A stretch of 64,000 nucleotides of DNA from Rhodobacteraceae bacterium NBU2976. Its GTDB lineage: Bacteria; Pseudomonadota; Alphaproteobacteria; Rhodobacterales; Rhodobacteraceae. Of this stretch, positions 35,489 to 45,936 are shown in pieces; the stretch's first letter is position 1, and each line of letters starts with the position of its first letter. The stretch is taken from NCBI GenBank assembly GCA_023630215.1, contig JALPRQ010000001.1, positions 2,286,001 through 2,350,000 of the forward strand, in the 5' to 3' direction. The notes beneath the pieces were generated by a model. The model worked only from the letters and a program-made list of their open reading frames with translations. It had not been told where the DNA came from and did not search any database. The position numbers were made by a program, and so were the translations under genes.

Positions 35489-36992
35489 TCTCCGCCTCCT
35501 TATGGGTTGCGCCCATCATCAGGCCGATTTCCTCGACGCTAAGGCCAGCGGCGGGTTGCGGGGCGGACAAATGCCCCTCGGCCAGCACGGAGAACGTGTC
35601 AGACATTTCCATCAGTTCGTCGAGGTCCTGTGAGATCACCATGACCGCTGCACCCGCTTCGGCCATATCGCGCAGCGCTTGACGGATGGCAGCAGCAGCA
35701 GCGGCGTCCACACCCCATGTCGGCTGGTTCACGACGAGGACAGAGGGGTTTTGCAAAACCTCGCGCCCGATGACGAATTTTTGCAGGTTGCCACCTGACA
35801 GCGATTTCGCCTGATTGGAAATTGACGGCGTGCGCACATCAAACTGTTTGACGATATCGTCCGCAAAGGCATCACGTTTCTTCGCCTGAATAAACCCCCG
35901 GTTTGCCAACCCGTTGCGCACCCGCCCCGACAGAAAAGCGTTTTCTGTCAAGGACATTTCGGGCACGGCAGCATGGCCCAGACGTTCCTCGGGCGCGGCC
36001 AGTAACCCGCGTTTGCGTCGCGCCACGGGGCCAAGATTGCCGATGGCCTCTCCCTTCAGGCGGACCATATCTGGGGCAACGGGAATTTCGCCCGACAGCG
36101 TCAGCAGCAATTCGTCCTGCCCGTTCCCGGCCACGCCACCAACACCCAGAATTTCACCGGCGCGAAGGGTGACAGTGATGTCTTTCAGGCTGGTGCCAAA
36201 CGGGTCGAGTGACGGAAGGGAGAGGCCGCTCAGTTCCAGCAAGGTCTCTCCGGGTTGGAAGTCGCGGGCCGCGGGCATGGCCAGCTCGCCACCGATCATC
36301 ATTTCGGCCATGGAGCGTGCGGTTTCGTTTTCGGGCACACAGGTGCCCACAACCTTCCCGCCGCGCAGGATCGTGGCGGAATTGCACAGCGCTTTGATCT
36401 CGTCCAGCTTATGACTGATATAGAGGATCGCCACCCCTTCGGTGGACAGTTTGCGCAATGTGGTGAACAGGGTGTTCACCTCCTGCGGGGTCAGGACGGA
36501 GGTCGGTTCGTCCATGATCAGCAGTTTCGGATTTTGCAACAGGCAGCGTACGATTTCGACGCGCTGGCGTTCGCCAACAGACAGGTCGCCGATCAGGCGG
36601 TCGGGGTCGAGAGGCAAACCATATTCGGCAGACACCTTTCGGATTTGCGCGGACAGTTCGGTGCGGGCTGGCGCATCCTCCATCCCCAGCGTGATGTTTT
36701 CGGCGACGCTCATCGCCTCGAACAGGGAAAAATGCTGGAAGACCATGGCGACGCCTGCGGCGCGTGCCTCGCCCGGTTTCGACGGCGCAAAATGCTGTCC
36801 GTGAAGCAGCATCTCGCCACTATCCGGGCGCACCAGCCCGTAAATCATTTTCACCAGCGTTGATTTGCCTGCCCCGTTTTCCCCCAGCAGCGCATGGATT
36901 TCGCCGGGCTGGATTTCAAACGACACGGAATCATTGGCCTGCACACCCGGATAGGCTTTGGAGAGGGATTTGATCTCCAGCAGAGCACTCAC
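35481..36992 (-). CDS. ABC transporter ATPase with two nucleotide-binding domains
   Basis: 503 residues. Domain 1 has Walker A GENGAGKST at about 37-45, signature LSVGERQRVEIVR and Walker B LLIMDEPTS. Domain 2 has a degenerate P-loop (GVGGVAGNGQDELL), signature LSGGNLQKFVIGREV and VLVVNQPTWGVD, where Asn-Gln replaces the Asp-Glu; such a second site is usual in BMP and ribose-type importers. It energises the two permeases below it. The start overlaps the xdhC stop (ATGA). Confidence 0.93.
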   Translation of the reverse strand: MSALLEIKSLSKAYPGVQANDSVSFEIQPGEIHALLGENGAGKSTLVKMIYGLVRPDSGEMLLHGQHFAPSKPGEARAAGVAMVFQHFSLFEAMSVAENITLGMEDAPARTELSAQIRKVSAEYGLPLDPDRLIGDLSVGERQRVEIVRCLLQNPKLLIMDEPTSVLTPQEVNTLFTTLRKLSTEGVAILYISHKLDEIKALCNSATILRGGKVVGTCVPENETARSMAEMMIGGELAMPAARDFQPGETLLELSGLSLPSLDPFGTSLKDITVTLRAGEILGVGGVAGNGQDELLLTLSGEIPVAPDMVRLKGEAIGNLGPVARRKRGLLAAPEERLGHAAVPEMSLTENAFLSGRVRNGLANRGFIQAKKRDAFADDIVKQFDVRTPSISNQAKSLSGGNLQKFVIGREVLQNPSVLVVNQPTWGVDAAAAAAIRQALRDMAEAGAAVMVISQDLDELMEMSDTFSVLAEGHLSAPQPAAGLSVEEIGLMMGATHKEAENA

Positions 36993-37909
36993 GCTGATTT
37001 CTCCTCGTTACGTTGGATGGCAGTTTGGCGCGAAATCAGACTGGCGGCAACGCCGATCGCGATGGCCATGGGTTCCTTGCCAAGGCTGCGCTCACCAATT
37101 GGGCATTCAAGGCGCGAACTGTCTATTCCGGCGGCAGAAAGGCGACGCGTGAAGCGGGCGCGTTTGGTGGCCGATCCAATGAGGCCAAGGTGGCGGTGCG
37201 AGCGGCTCAGGACGCGCTGGCAGATATCGAGGTCAAGCGCGTGGGAATAGGTAAGGACATAGTGCGTGGCGTCGTCAGGGGCATGGCGCACGGCGTCGGC
37301 AGGGTTTGCCGCGACCAGCATGTCCGTGTTTGGCGGAATCACGTCGGGGAAACGGTCGCGGGACGTGTCGATCCATGTGATTTGGAACGGGAGGTCGGAC
37401 AGAACCGTTGTCAGGGCGCGGCCAACGTGACCAGCGCCGTAAATCCAGACGGGTTGGCGAGGGGGTTGGACGGGTTCAATGAACCAACCGTCGATAAGTT
37501 TCGGGACGTTCGGCGTAGCGCCCGAACGGACGGCGCGAAGGTGGGCGCGGACGGACAGGGGCATATCGGTATTGCCCGTCGGGCGGGCATAGGTGGGGCC
37601 GGTGATGTCGGCAGCCATACGTTCATAAAACAGTGTGACCGTGCCGCCGCAACATTGTCCCAGCGTCGGGCCAAGCGGAGTTTTGGACAGCAGTTTGTCG
37701 GTTTGGTCGCCCAGCATCCGTCGCGCGGTGGCGATGGCGTTATATTCCAGCGCCCCGCCGCCAATGGTGCCCTGCGTTTCGGTGGCAGAGACCAGCATCG
37801 ACGTGCCGGTTTCGCGCGGGCTGGACCCCTGATGATCCGCGATCACCACCCGGATTACCGGACCGTTGGTGAGCCCCTTGCGCAGTTGATCAAGGTCCAA
37901 ACCTACCAT
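36989..37909 (-). CDS. xdhC: xanthine dehydrogenase accessory protein XdhC
   Basis: 306 residues. In Rhodobacter capsulatus XdhC binds molybdenum cofactor, protects the sulfurated form and delivers it to XdhB. The N-terminal XdhC/CoxI part contains VIADHQGSSPRETGTSMLVS, GTIGGGALEYNA and GQCCGGTVTLFYE with its Cys pair; the C-terminal Rossmann part contains WIYGAGHVGRALTTVLSDLP and THYVLTYSHALDLDIC. It overlaps xdhB by 7 bp and the ATPase gene by 4 bp. Confidence 0.94.
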   Translation of the reverse strand: MVGLDLDQLRKGLTNGPVIRVVIADHQGSSPRETGTSMLVSATETQGTIGGGALEYNAIATARRMLGDQTDKLLSKTPLGPTLGQCCGGTVTLFYERMAADITGPTYARPTGNTDMPLSVRAHLRAVRSGATPNVPKLIDGWFIEPVQPPRQPVWIYGAGHVGRALTTVLSDLPFQITWIDTSRDRFPDVIPPNTDMLVAANPADAVRHAPDDATHYVLTYSHALDLDICQRVLSRSHRHLGLIGSATKRARFTRRLSAAGIDSSRLECPIGERSLGKEPMAIAIGVAASLISRQTAIQRNEEKSA

Positions 37910-40170
37910 GGCTGCCCTTTCACCCGGTCAACCGTCCGCAGGATTGTTTCGGCAGTGGCAGGGGCGTTAAGGGCGGGATAAGCCTCACCGCAGGAGGCAA
38001 TCGCATCTGACAGCGCGAGGAAGGCTGAAATCCCCAGCATAAACGGCGGCTCCCCCACCGCCTTGGAGCGATAGATCGTATCCTCGCGGTTTTCGTTATT
38101 GTAGAGGGCGACGTTGAAAATCTTGGGGCGGTCGGCGCAGGCAGGGATTTTATAGGTCGACGGCGCGTGGGTCCGCAGGCGGCCCTTGTCGTCAAACACC
38201 AGTTCCTCGGTCGTTAACCAGCCTGCGCCTTGGACATATCCCCCCTCGATCTGGCCGATATCGATGGCGGGGTTCAGGGATTTTCCGACGTCGTGGAGGA
38301 TATCGGTGCGCAAAATCCGGTTTTCGCCGGTTAACGTGTCGATGATGACCTCTGTCGCCGCGGCGCCATAGGCGAAATAGAAGAACGGGCGGCCACGACC
38401 GGCGCGGCGATTCCATTCGATTTTTGGGGTTTTGTAGAAACCCGTCGCGGAAAGCTGCACGCGGTTTTCATAGGCGGCTTTGGTCAGTTCACCAAACGGG
38501 ATCGGTTGATCGCCTATTTCAACGATTCCGTCCGTGAACCGGATCGCGTCAGGCGTCACCTGCCACCGCTCGGCGGCAAAAGCGACCAGACGGTCACGAA
38601 TTTTCTCGCACGCGTTTTTGCAGGCCATGCCGTTGAGGTCCGACCCTGACGAGGCTGCCGTCGCCGACGTGTTTGGCACCTTGCCGGTGTCCGTTGCAGT
38701 GATTTTCACGGCATCCAACGGCTGGCCGAACACCTCTGCCGCGACTTGGGCGACCTTGGTGAACAGGCCCTGCCCCATCTCGGTTCCGCCGTGGTTCAGA
38801 TGGATCGAGCCGTCGGCATAGACATGCACCAAGGCACCCGCTTGGTTCAGATGGGTCAGCGTGAAACTGATGCCGAACTTCACCGGGGTCATCGCAATCC
38901 CTTTTTTCAGGATCGGGCTTTGGGCGTTGAATTCCGCAATCTCGGCCTTGCGCGCCCAGTAGTCGGAACGACTCGCCAGTGCGGCCATCATCTCGGGTGC
39001 AAGGTTATCTTCGACCGTCTGGTGATAGGGGGTTTTATCCCGCCCCTTGCCATAGAAATTCGATTTGCGCACCTCCCACGGGTCGATGCCAAGATAATGC
39101 GCGATATGATCTATCACCCGCTCCATCGCCAGCATGCCTTGCGGGCCACCAAAGCCGCGATAGGCGGTGTTGGACACAGTGTTGGTTTTCAAACGATGCG
39201 AGGTGATCCGCACGTTGGGTAAGAAATAGGCGTTGTCCGCGTGCAGCATCGCGCGGTCAGCAATCGCCAGCGACAGGTCCTGCGCCCAGCCGCAGCGGGT
39301 GAACTGATCGAAAGTGAGGCTGTCGATCCGGCCCGTATCATCGAAGCCGACGGCATAGTCGATGCGGAAATCATGACGTTTGCCGGTGATGATCATATCG
39401 TCATCCCGATCATAACGCATTTTGGCGGGGCGGTTCAGGCGTCGCGCGACAATGGCGCAGGCCACGGCCAGTGCGTTGCCTTGGGATTCCTTGCCCCCAA
39501 ACCCGCCGCCCATCCGGCGCGTTTCGACGCGCACGGCGTTGAACGGGGTGCCCAATGCCTCGGCCACTTTATGCTGGATTTCCGTCGGGTGCTGGGTGGA
39601 GGAATGGACGATCATGTCGTCCTCGCGCGGGATGGCAGCGGCGGCTTGGCCTTCCAAATAGAAATGTTCTTGCCCGCCGATGTCGATGCTGCCGGACAGG
39701 GTGTGCGGGGCGTCGTCATAGGGTTCACCGACCTGCCAGATCACCGGCTCTTCGAACTTGCTGTCAGCGGCTATCGCATCCTCGATCGTCAACAGCGCGG
39801 GCAGGTCGTCATAGTCAACCTCGGCCAGCCGTGCGGCCTTGCGGGCATTAAGGTGTGAATCCGCCACCACAAGGAACATCGGCTGACCGTGGTAGAAGAC
39901 CTCGCCAGTTGCCAGTAGCGGTTCGTCATGGACGGAGGGGGAAACGTCGTTGGCGAACGGCAGATCGTCGGCTGTAAGGACGTCGATGACGCCTTGCGCG
40001 GTTCGAACCGCCGACAGGTCAAGTTTGGTGATCTTGGCGCGGGCCCGTTCCGACAGGCCAAACGCCAGATGGACCGTGTTGGAAGGCATCGGAATATCGT
40101 CGACGTAGATCGCCTGCCCCGACACATGTTTCGGGCCGCTGTCGTGCGGGTTGGGTTTCGCCACGCTCAT
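37903..40170 (-). CDS. xdhB: xanthine dehydrogenase, molybdopterin-binding subunit
   Basis: 755 residues; the large subunit that holds the molybdenum cofactor and oxidises hypoxanthine and xanthine. Motifs: [20 protein letters not shown] at the start, [13 protein letters not shown] near 220-230 (cofactor loop), [39 protein letters not shown], and [13 protein letters not shown] near the C-terminus with the catalytic Glu. Full length for a two-subunit bacterial enzyme. Start overlaps xdhA by 4 bp. Confidence 0.96.
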   Translation of the reverse strand: MSVAKPNPHDSGPKHVSGQAIYVDDIPMPSNTVHLAFGLSERARAKITKLDLSAVRTAQGVIDVLTADDLPFANDVSPSVHDEPLLATGEVFYHGQPMFLVVADSHLNARKAARLAEVDYDDLPALLTIEDAIAADSKFEEPVIWQVGEPYDDAPHTLSGSIDIGGQEHFYLEGQAAAAIPREDDMIVHSSTQHPTEIQHKVAEALGTPFNAVRVETRRMGGGFGGKESQGNALAVACAIVARRLNRPAKMRYDRDDDMIITGKRHDFRIDYAVGFDDTGRIDSLTFDQFTRCGWAQDLSLAIADRAMLHADNAYFLPNVRITSHRLKTNTVSNTAYRGFGGPQGMLAMERVIDHIAHYLGIDPWEVRKSNFYGKGRDKTPYHQTVEDNLAPEMMAALASRSDYWARKAEIAEFNAQSPILKKGIAMTPVKFGISFTLTHLNQAGALVHVYADGSIHLNHGGTEMGQGLFTKVAQVAAEVFGQPLDAVKITATDTGKVPNTSATAASSGSDLNGMACKNACEKIRDRLVAFAAERWQVTPDAIRFTDGIVEIGDQPIPFGELTKAAYENRVQLSATGFYKTPKIEWNRRAGRGRPFFYFAYGAAATEVIIDTLTGENRILRTDILHDVGKSLNPAIDIGQIEGGYVQGAGWLTTEELVFDDKGRLRTHAPSTYKIPACADRPKIFNVALYNNENREDTIYRSKAVGEPPFMLGISAFLALSDAIASCGEAYPALNAPATAETILRTVDRVKGQPW

Positions 40171-41573
40171 GCTGCCCCCCTGCCAACAAGTCGAGTCTCA
40201 GAGAGTTTGTGGTCGCTTTCAACGTAGTAGCGCTGCAGTAGGTTCGCCGCCGTTTTCAGGCGATAGTCAGCGCTGGCGCGCATGTCGCTGATCGGTTGGT
40301 AATCCGTCGCAAGTTTGGTCATGGCGGCGCGGATCGTCTCTTCGTTCCACGGCTGGCCTATCAGGGCGGTTTCGACCGCGTTGGCCCGTTTTGGCGTCGC
40401 GGCCATGCCGCCAAACGCAATGCGGGCGGCAGTTACGGTGCCATCCTTAACAGTAATATTGAAACAGCCACACTGGGCGGAGATATCCTGATCGAAGCGT
40501 TTGGAAATCTTGTAGCAGCGCAGCGTATCCGGCTGAGCGGGGATGAAAATGCTTTCGACAAACTCGCCGGGTTTACGGTTCTGCTTGCCATAGGCGATGA
40601 AGAAATCCTCCAGCGGGATTTCGCGCCGATCCTTGCCATGGCGGAGTGTAACGGTAGCCCCGAGCGCAATCAGCGCGGGCGGGCTGTCGCCAATGGGGGA
40701 GCCGTTGGCGATGTTGCCGCCGATGGTCGCGGAATTACGCACCTGAACCGAGCCATAGCGGCGCAGCAGTTCGGCGAAATCCGGGTGGAGGCCTGCCATC
40801 GCACCCCGCAAACGCGCGATCGTGACACCAGCGCCGATACGGATGCCTTCGGCGGTGGTCTTGATCTCCGCCAGCTCGGTCAGGCGATGAAGGAATACGA
40901 CAGGCGCGATATTCTTCAGCATTTTTGTGACCCACAGGCCAACGTCGGTGGCCCCGCCGACAATCGTCGCGCCAGGATTGGCGGCGTACCAGTTGGCAAA
41001 ACTGTCAAGCGTCGCGGGCAGAAATCCGTCGTCCAGCATCAAGTCCTGCCCGTCATCGAGTGCGCGAATGTGATCGGCCTCATCCACTAGCCATTTCGGC
41101 TGAGCTATGGCGGCGGCGGCCTCTGCCGCGCGAATGATCGGCGCGTAGCCTGTGCAGCGACACAGGTTTCCCGCCAGCACATCGTCAAAATCCGTCCGTC
41201 CGTCACGATGCGCGGTATACAGCGACATCACAAAGCCTGGTGTGCAAAAGCCGCATTGCGAGCCGTGATGGTCCACCATTGCCTGCTGAACGGGATGCAG
41301 TTCACCATCCGGGCCTGTTATCCCTTCGACCGTGTGCACCGACTTGCCGTGAAGTTGGGGCAGGAACAGAATGCAAGCGTTGACGGCACGGTGGGTCAGG
41401 CTGTCGCCTTCGAGCGAGGCGACGGACACCGTGCAGGCGCCGCAATCGCCCTCGTTACAGCCTTCTTTGGTGCCGGTCAGCCCTCGCGTTTCCCGCAGGT
41501 AATCCTGCAGCGTCATCGTCGGATCCGGATTGTCCAGCGCTACGTCCAAACCATTTAACAGAAACCGGATCAT
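40167..41573 (-). CDS. xdhA: xanthine dehydrogenase, FeS/FAD subunit
   Basis: 468 residues; the small subunit passing electrons from molybdenum through two 2Fe-2S clusters to FAD and NAD. The ferredoxin-type cluster uses Cys39, Cys44 and Cys47 ([13 protein letters not shown]) and a later Cys; the second cluster lies in CGFCTPGF and CRCTGYAPI. The FAD domain contains [13 protein letters not shown] and [20 protein letters not shown]. Start overlaps the uraH stop. Confidence 0.96.
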   Translation of the reverse strand: MIRFLLNGLDVALDNPDPTMTLQDYLRETRGLTGTKEGCNEGDCGACTVSVASLEGDSLTHRAVNACILFLPQLHGKSVHTVEGITGPDGELHPVQQAMVDHHGSQCGFCTPGFVMSLYTAHRDGRTDFDDVLAGNLCRCTGYAPIIRAAEAAAAIAQPKWLVDEADHIRALDDGQDLMLDDGFLPATLDSFANWYAANPGATIVGGATDVGLWVTKMLKNIAPVVFLHRLTELAEIKTTAEGIRIGAGVTIARLRGAMAGLHPDFAELLRRYGSVQVRNSATIGGNIANGSPIGDSPPALIALGATVTLRHGKDRREIPLEDFFIAYGKQNRKPGEFVESIFIPAQPDTLRCYKISKRFDQDISAQCGCFNITVKDGTVTAARIAFGGMAATPKRANAVETALIGQPWNEETIRAAMTKLATDYQPISDMRASADYRLKTAANLLQRYYVESDHKLSETRLVGRGAA

Positions 41574-41923
41574 CAGCTACCCCTATAGGTCGAATAGCCG
41601 TAGGGCGAGAGCAGCAGCGGCACGTGGAAATGGGAGTCTTCGGACATCGTAAAGCGGATCGGGATGTCGTTTAGGAATTTTGGGGCATCGGGACGCTCGT
41701 TGTGGCGGTCCAGATATTCGCCGGTGTGGAAAATCAACTCGTACTCGCCTTGCTTGAACTTACCGTCAGGCAGGATCGCACTGTCGGTGCGGCCGTCGTG
41801 GTTCGTCACAGCCTCAGCTACCTTAAAGTGCGCGTTGCCCCGAACCTCGTACAATGCGATGCGGATGCCCTCGGCGGGAACGCCCCGCGCTGTGTCCAGA
41901 ACATGCGTTGTCAGCTTTCCCAT
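41573..41923 (-). CDS. uraH: 5-hydroxyisourate hydrolase (transthyretin-like)
   Basis: 116 residues. Hydrolyses 5-hydroxyisourate, the product of urate oxidation, to OHCU. Family marks: [19 protein letters not shown] at the N-terminus (catalytic His), the internal [20 protein letters not shown] stretch and the C-terminal signature YRGS. Cytoplasmic homotetramer; no signal peptide. It is the first gene of the leftward purine operon. Uricase and OHCU decarboxylase are not in the window. Confidence 0.96.
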   Translation of the reverse strand: MGKLTTHVLDTARGVPAEGIRIALYEVRGNAHFKVAEAVTNHDGRTDSAILPDGKFKQGEYELIFHTGEYLDRHNERPDAPKFLNDIPIRFTMSEDSHFHVPLLLSPYGYSTYRGS

Positions 41924-41992
41924 TCGGCCCCCGTTTTGATTCCTTAAACCAAAAGGTCAACCAAACGGACCGACTTGGCAAGGGGGAGTGGA

Positions 41993-42018
41993 TTGACAAC
42001 AGTATACGTATGTATACT
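41993..42018. promoter_or_regulatory. GTATAC inverted-repeat operator and -35 box between uraH and the VOC gene
   Basis: Perfect inverted repeat AGTATAC-GTAT-GTATACT at 42001-42018, preceded by TTGACA at 41993-41998. TATACT at the right arm may act as a -10 element with short spacing. It lies 8 bp before the VOC start and 77 bp before uraH, so one regulator could control both. The pattern resembles GntR-family sites; no such regulator is in the window. Confidence 0.6.
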
Positions 42019-42026
42019 TATGTCGC

Positions 42027-42389
42027 ATGCTAACCGCTCTCCACCATGTTCAACTGGCCATGCCCAAAGGCGAAGAGGACCGCGCCTGGGCGTTCTATGG
42101 TGGGTTGTTGGAGCTGATCGAGACGCAGAAACCACCCGAGCTCGCAAAACGCGGCGGTTTGTGGTTCGAGGTTGGCGGCCTGCGTGTGCATCTGGGTGTC
42201 GAAGACCCGTTTGTCCCGGCGAAGAAGGCGCATCCGGCCTTTCAAGTGACGGGGTTGGAAGCGTTATACAAACGGCTTGATGCCGCTGGTGTGCCGCTGA
42301 AACGCGACAGCGCCCTGCCCGGCTATGCCCGTTTCTATGCCGAGGACCCGTTCGGCAACCGCATCGAATTTCTGGAACCGGACGCTTAG
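42027..42389 (+). CDS. VOC-superfamily (glyoxalase-like) protein
   Basis: 120 residues with two beta-alpha-beta-beta-beta units. Starts LTALHHVQLAMPKGEEDRAW (metal His near 7) and ends ARFYAEDPFGNRIEFLEPDA (metal Glu near 115); LRVHLGVEDPF gives a further His. Probably a metal-dependent dioxygenase, lyase or resistance protein of unknown substrate. Divergent from the purine operon over a shared operator. Confidence 0.85.
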   Translation: MLTALHHVQLAMPKGEEDRAWAFYGGLLELIETQKPPELAKRGGLWFEVGGLRVHLGVEDPFVPAKKAHPAFQVTGLEALYKRLDAAGVPLKRDSALPGYARFYAEDPFGNRIEFLEPDA

Positions 42390-42427
42390 GGCTTTTCCGC
42401 CCCGGATGGCTGCGCTAGCGTCGACAT

Positions 42428-45400
42428 ATGTCTGATCCCCGATTCATCCATTTGCGCCTACATTCCGCCTATTCCTTGCTGGAGGGGGCGATCCATATCA
42501 AGAAACTGCCGCAACTGTGCCGTGACTGGCATATGCCCGCCGTGGCGGTGACGGACACGGGCAACCTGTTTGCCGCGCTGGAGTTTTCCGAAGTCGCATC
42601 GGGGGCAGGTATCCAGCCGATCATTGGCTGTCAGCTGGATTTGAAATACGAGGTCGCCAGCCGCCCCGGTGATCGCGACCCAGCCCCCCGCCCGATTGTG
42701 CTGCTGGCGCAGAACGAGCGGGGATATGAAAATCTGATGAAACTCTCCTCGGCCAACTATCTGCTGGCCGGCGATGCGCTTCCCCACATCACGATGATGC
42801 AGCTTGGCGAACATGCTGACGGGCTGATCTGCCTGACGGGTGGTGCGGGTGGCCCGGTGGGTCAATTGTTGCAGGACGGACAGACCGCCAAGGCCAAGCT
42901 GGTGATGGAACATTTGCACAGCCTGTTTGCGGATCGGCTCTATGTCGAAGTGCAGCGACACCCGACAGAGGGCGGTCGCCGCACGCCCGAGGAAACGGCA
43001 ACCGAACCGGGGTTTGTGCAGTTTGCTTATGACATGGGGCTGCCACTGGTCGCCACCAACGATGTCTATTTCCCCAAGAAAGAGATGTTCGAAGCCCATG
43101 ACGCCCTGATCTGTATCGCCGAGGGGGCCTATGTCGATCAGCAGGAACCCCGTCGCCATCTGACGCCGGAGCATTATTTCAAATCACCCGAAGAAATGGA
43201 GCGGTTGTTCGACGACCTTCCCGAAGCCATCGAAAACACTGTCGAGATCGCCCGGCGCTGTGCCTTCAAGGTCTATAAACGCGCGCCGATCCTGCCCAAA
43301 TTCGCCGATGACGAGGTTGAGGAACTGCGCCGTCAAGCGGCTGCCGGGTTGAAGGAACGCCTCGCGGTCATTCCTCATGCCGCGTCGGTGGAGGAATACG
43401 AAAAACGGCTGGAATTCGAGCTGGGCATTATCGAGGGGATGGGTTTCCCGGGCTATTTCCTGATCGTTGCGGATTTTATCAAATGGGCGAAGGATCATGA
43501 TATCCCGGTGGGTCCGGGACGTGGCTCGGGCGCCGGCTCGCTGGTCGCGTATGCGCTGACCATCACCGATCTTGATCCCTTGCGCTATTCGTTGCTGTTC
43601 GAACGGTTCCTGAACCCCGAACGTGTGTCGATGCCTGACTTCGACATCGACTTCTGCATGGATCGCCGCGAGGAGGTGATCCAGTATGTTCAAGAGAAAT
43701 ACGGTCGCGACCGGGTGGCGCAGATCATCACCTTTGGTGCGCTTCTGTCCAAAGCAGCCGTGCGCGACGTGGGTCGGGTATTACAAATGCCCTATGGACA
43801 GGTGGACCGGCTGTCGAAACTGATCCCCGTCGAGGGGGTGAAGCCTGTGTCAATAGAGCAGGCGTTGAAGGATGAGCCCCGACTGAAGGAATGGGCCCGG
43901 GACGAGGAGGTTGTCGCCAGACTGCTTAACTATGCGGGTCAGGTCGAAGGCCTGCTGCGCAATGCCTCCACCCACGCCGCGGGGGTTGTAATTGGGGATC
44001 GGCCGCTCGACGAACTGGTCGCGCTTTATCAGGACCCGCGCTCCGACATGCCGGCGACGCAGTTCAACATGAAATGGGTGGAACAGGCGGGGCTGGTCAA
44101 GTTCGACTTTCTGGGGCTGAAAACCCTGACGGTGATCCAGAACGCTGTTGACCTGTTGAAACTGCGCGGGGTGGAGGTCGATATCGGGGCGATCCCGCTG
44201 GATGATAAAGCGACCTATGACTTGTATGCCTCGGCCAAGACGGTTGGAGTGTTTCAGGTGGAAAGCTCGGGCATGATGGACGCGCTGCGCCGCATGAAGC
44301 CCACCTGTATCGAAGATATCGTGGCGCTTGTTGCGCTTTACCGACCCGGCCCGATGGAAAATATCCCGACCTATTGCGAGGTGAAGAACGGGCAAAAGGA
44401 ACTGCAGTCCATTCACCCGTCCATCGACCATATTCTGGAAGAAACGCAGGGTATCATCGTCTATCAGGAACAGGTGATGGAAATCGCGCAGGTCATGGCG
44501 GGTTACACGCTTGGCGGCGCGGATTTGCTGCGCCGGGCCATGGGCAAAAAGATCGCCGAGGAAATGGCAAAGGAACGCCCGAAATTCGTGGACGGTGCGG
44601 TCGCGAATGGTGTGACGAAGGAAAAAGCCGGAGAGGTTTTTGATCTTCTCGAAAAATTCGCGAATTATGGATTTAACAAATCCCACGCGGCGGCTTATGC
44701 CGTCGTGTCCTATCAAACCGCGTGGCTGAAGGCGAACCATCCGGCCGAGTTCATGGCCGCCGCAATGAATTGCGATATTCACCTGACCGACAAGCTGGCG
44801 GTCTATAAACGTGAGATTGACCGGCTGGAGATTGACCTTGTGCCGCCCTGCGTGAACCGCTCGGACGCGACGTTCACGGTCAAGGACGGCAAGATTGTCT
44901 ATGCACTGGGCGCGCTGAAAAATGTCGGGGTCGAGGCGATGAAGCTGATCGTGTCGGCGCGTGCCGATGGTCAGTTCGTGGACCTGTTTGATTTCGCCCG
45001 CCGCGTTGACCTGCGACGCGTCGGCAAACGCCCAATGGAGATGCTGGCGCGAGCCGGGGCGTTTGACCAATTGGACGCGAACCGCCGCAAAGTGTTTGAC
45101 AGTATCGACGCGCTGGTGGGTTATTCCAGCGCCTGCCATGACGATAAGGCATCGAGCCAAACGAGCCTGTTTGGTGATAGTGGCGAGGATCTGCCCGCGC
45201 CCCGCCTGCCGATGCCCGAGGATTGGTTGCCCACCGAACGGTTGACGCATGAGCATCAGGCGGTTGGGTTCTACCTATCGGGTCATCCGCTCGATGACTA
45301 TGCCGGGGCGCTGAAACGGCAACGTGTGATGACGCTGACAGAAGTGACGCAAAAAGCCCAAGGCGGCGCGATGGCCGCGAAAATTGCCGGGGCGGTATCG

Positions 45401-45868
45401 TCCATTCAGGTGCGTAAATCGGCGCGTGGGAACCGTTTCGCCTTTGTGCAATTGTCCGATCCCACCGGATTGTTTGAAGTCACTGTTTTTTCGGATGTTC
45501 TGGAGCAGAATCGTGACCTGCTGACACCGGGGCAAAATGTGGTGTTGAGCGTTGAAGCGACCAATGAAAGTGAACAATTGAAATTGCTGGCACGCGCCGT
45601 GCAGCCCGTCGATCTGGCGGTCGCAGATGCGGCGTCATCGGGACTGCGGATATTTTTGCAGGACGCGCAAAGTTTGCCCTCTCTCTCGACCCGGTTGGAA
45701 GAAAGCCGGAGCGCGCGCGGGGCCAATGGTCCGATCAACTTGGTCCTAAGCCATCCTGATCTGCCGGGGGAAATTGAAATGACCCTGCCGGAACAATACA
45801 CCATCAACCCGCAAATCATCAGCGCGATCAAACATATCGACGGGGTCGTCGCGGTGGAAGAGTTCTGA
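42428..45868 (+). CDS. dnaE: DNA polymerase III alpha subunit
   Basis: 1146 residues; the replicative polymerase. The N-terminal PHP domain opens FIHLRLHSAYSLLEGAIHIK. The polymerase core has GPGRGSGAGSLVAYAL and the catalytic pair in MPDFDIDFCMDRR near 400. Then NASTHAAGVVIGD, FGFLGLKTLTVI-like FDFLGLKTLTVIQNAV, and the beta-clamp-binding and OB-fold regions (ISGHPLDDY-like YLSGHPLDDYAGALKR). Length is normal for DnaE1. It follows the VOC gene by 38 bp. Confidence 0.97.
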   Translation: MSDPRFIHLRLHSAYSLLEGAIHIKKLPQLCRDWHMPAVAVTDTGNLFAALEFSEVASGAGIQPIIGCQLDLKYEVASRPGDRDPAPRPIVLLAQNERGYENLMKLSSANYLLAGDALPHITMMQLGEHADGLICLTGGAGGPVGQLLQDGQTAKAKLVMEHLHSLFADRLYVEVQRHPTEGGRRTPEETATEPGFVQFAYDMGLPLVATNDVYFPKKEMFEAHDALICIAEGAYVDQQEPRRHLTPEHYFKSPEEMERLFDDLPEAIENTVEIARRCAFKVYKRAPILPKFADDEVEELRRQAAAGLKERLAVIPHAASVEEYEKRLEFELGIIEGMGFPGYFLIVADFIKWAKDHDIPVGPGRGSGAGSLVAYALTITDLDPLRYSLLFERFLNPERVSMPDFDIDFCMDRREEVIQYVQEKYGRDRVAQIITFGALLSKAAVRDVGRVLQMPYGQVDRLSKLIPVEGVKPVSIEQALKDEPRLKEWARDEEVVARLLNYAGQVEGLLRNASTHAAGVVIGDRPLDELVALYQDPRSDMPATQFNMKWVEQAGLVKFDFLGLKTLTVIQNAVDLLKLRGVEVDIGAIPLDDKATYDLYASAKTVGVFQVESSGMMDALRRMKPTCIEDIVALVALYRPGPMENIPTYCEVKNGQKELQSIHPSIDHILEETQGIIVYQEQVMEIAQVMAGYTLGGADLLRRAMGKKIAEEMAKERPKFVDGAVANGVTKEKAGEVFDLLEKFANYGFNKSHAAAYAVVSYQTAWLKANHPAEFMAAAMNCDIHLTDKLAVYKREIDRLEIDLVPPCVNRSDATFTVKDGKIVYALGALKNVGVEAMKLIVSARADGQFVDLFDFARRVDLRRVGKRPMEMLARAGAFDQLDANRRKVFDSIDALVGYSSACHDDKASSQTSLFGDSGEDLPAPRLPMPEDWLPTERLTHEHQAVGFYLSGHPLDDYAGALKRQRVMTLTEVTQKAQGGAMAAKIAGAVSSIQVRKSARGNRFAFVQLSDPTGLFEVTVFSDVLEQNRDLLTPGQNVVLSVEATNESEQLKLLARAVQPVDLAVADAASSGLRIFLQDAQSLPSLSTRLEESRSARGANGPINLVLSHPDLPGEIEMTLPEQYTINPQIISAIKHIDGVVAVEEF

Positions 45869-45876
45869 AATGAAAA

Positions 45877-45903
45877 CCCCGGAGTTGGGGGGCTACTCCG
45901 GGG
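45877..45903 (-). terminator. hairpin terminator between dnaE and the 100-residue gene
   Basis: Perfect 9-bp stem CCCCGGAGT/ACTCCGGGG, 9-nt loop. On the minus strand TTTT follows it, 34 bp after the small gene's stop; dnaE converges on it from the other side, where no T run follows. Confidence 0.7.
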
Positions 45904-45936
45904 TGATCTGTTGCCTTGGACGCGTTACTGCGACAC

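Noticed and set aside
43850..45256. Open frame of 468 codons opposite dnaE
   Set aside because: Antisense shadow; the dnaE reading is conserved throughout.
45877..45903. Terminator of dnaE on the plus strand
   Set aside because: No T run follows on that strand; the T run is on the minus strand.
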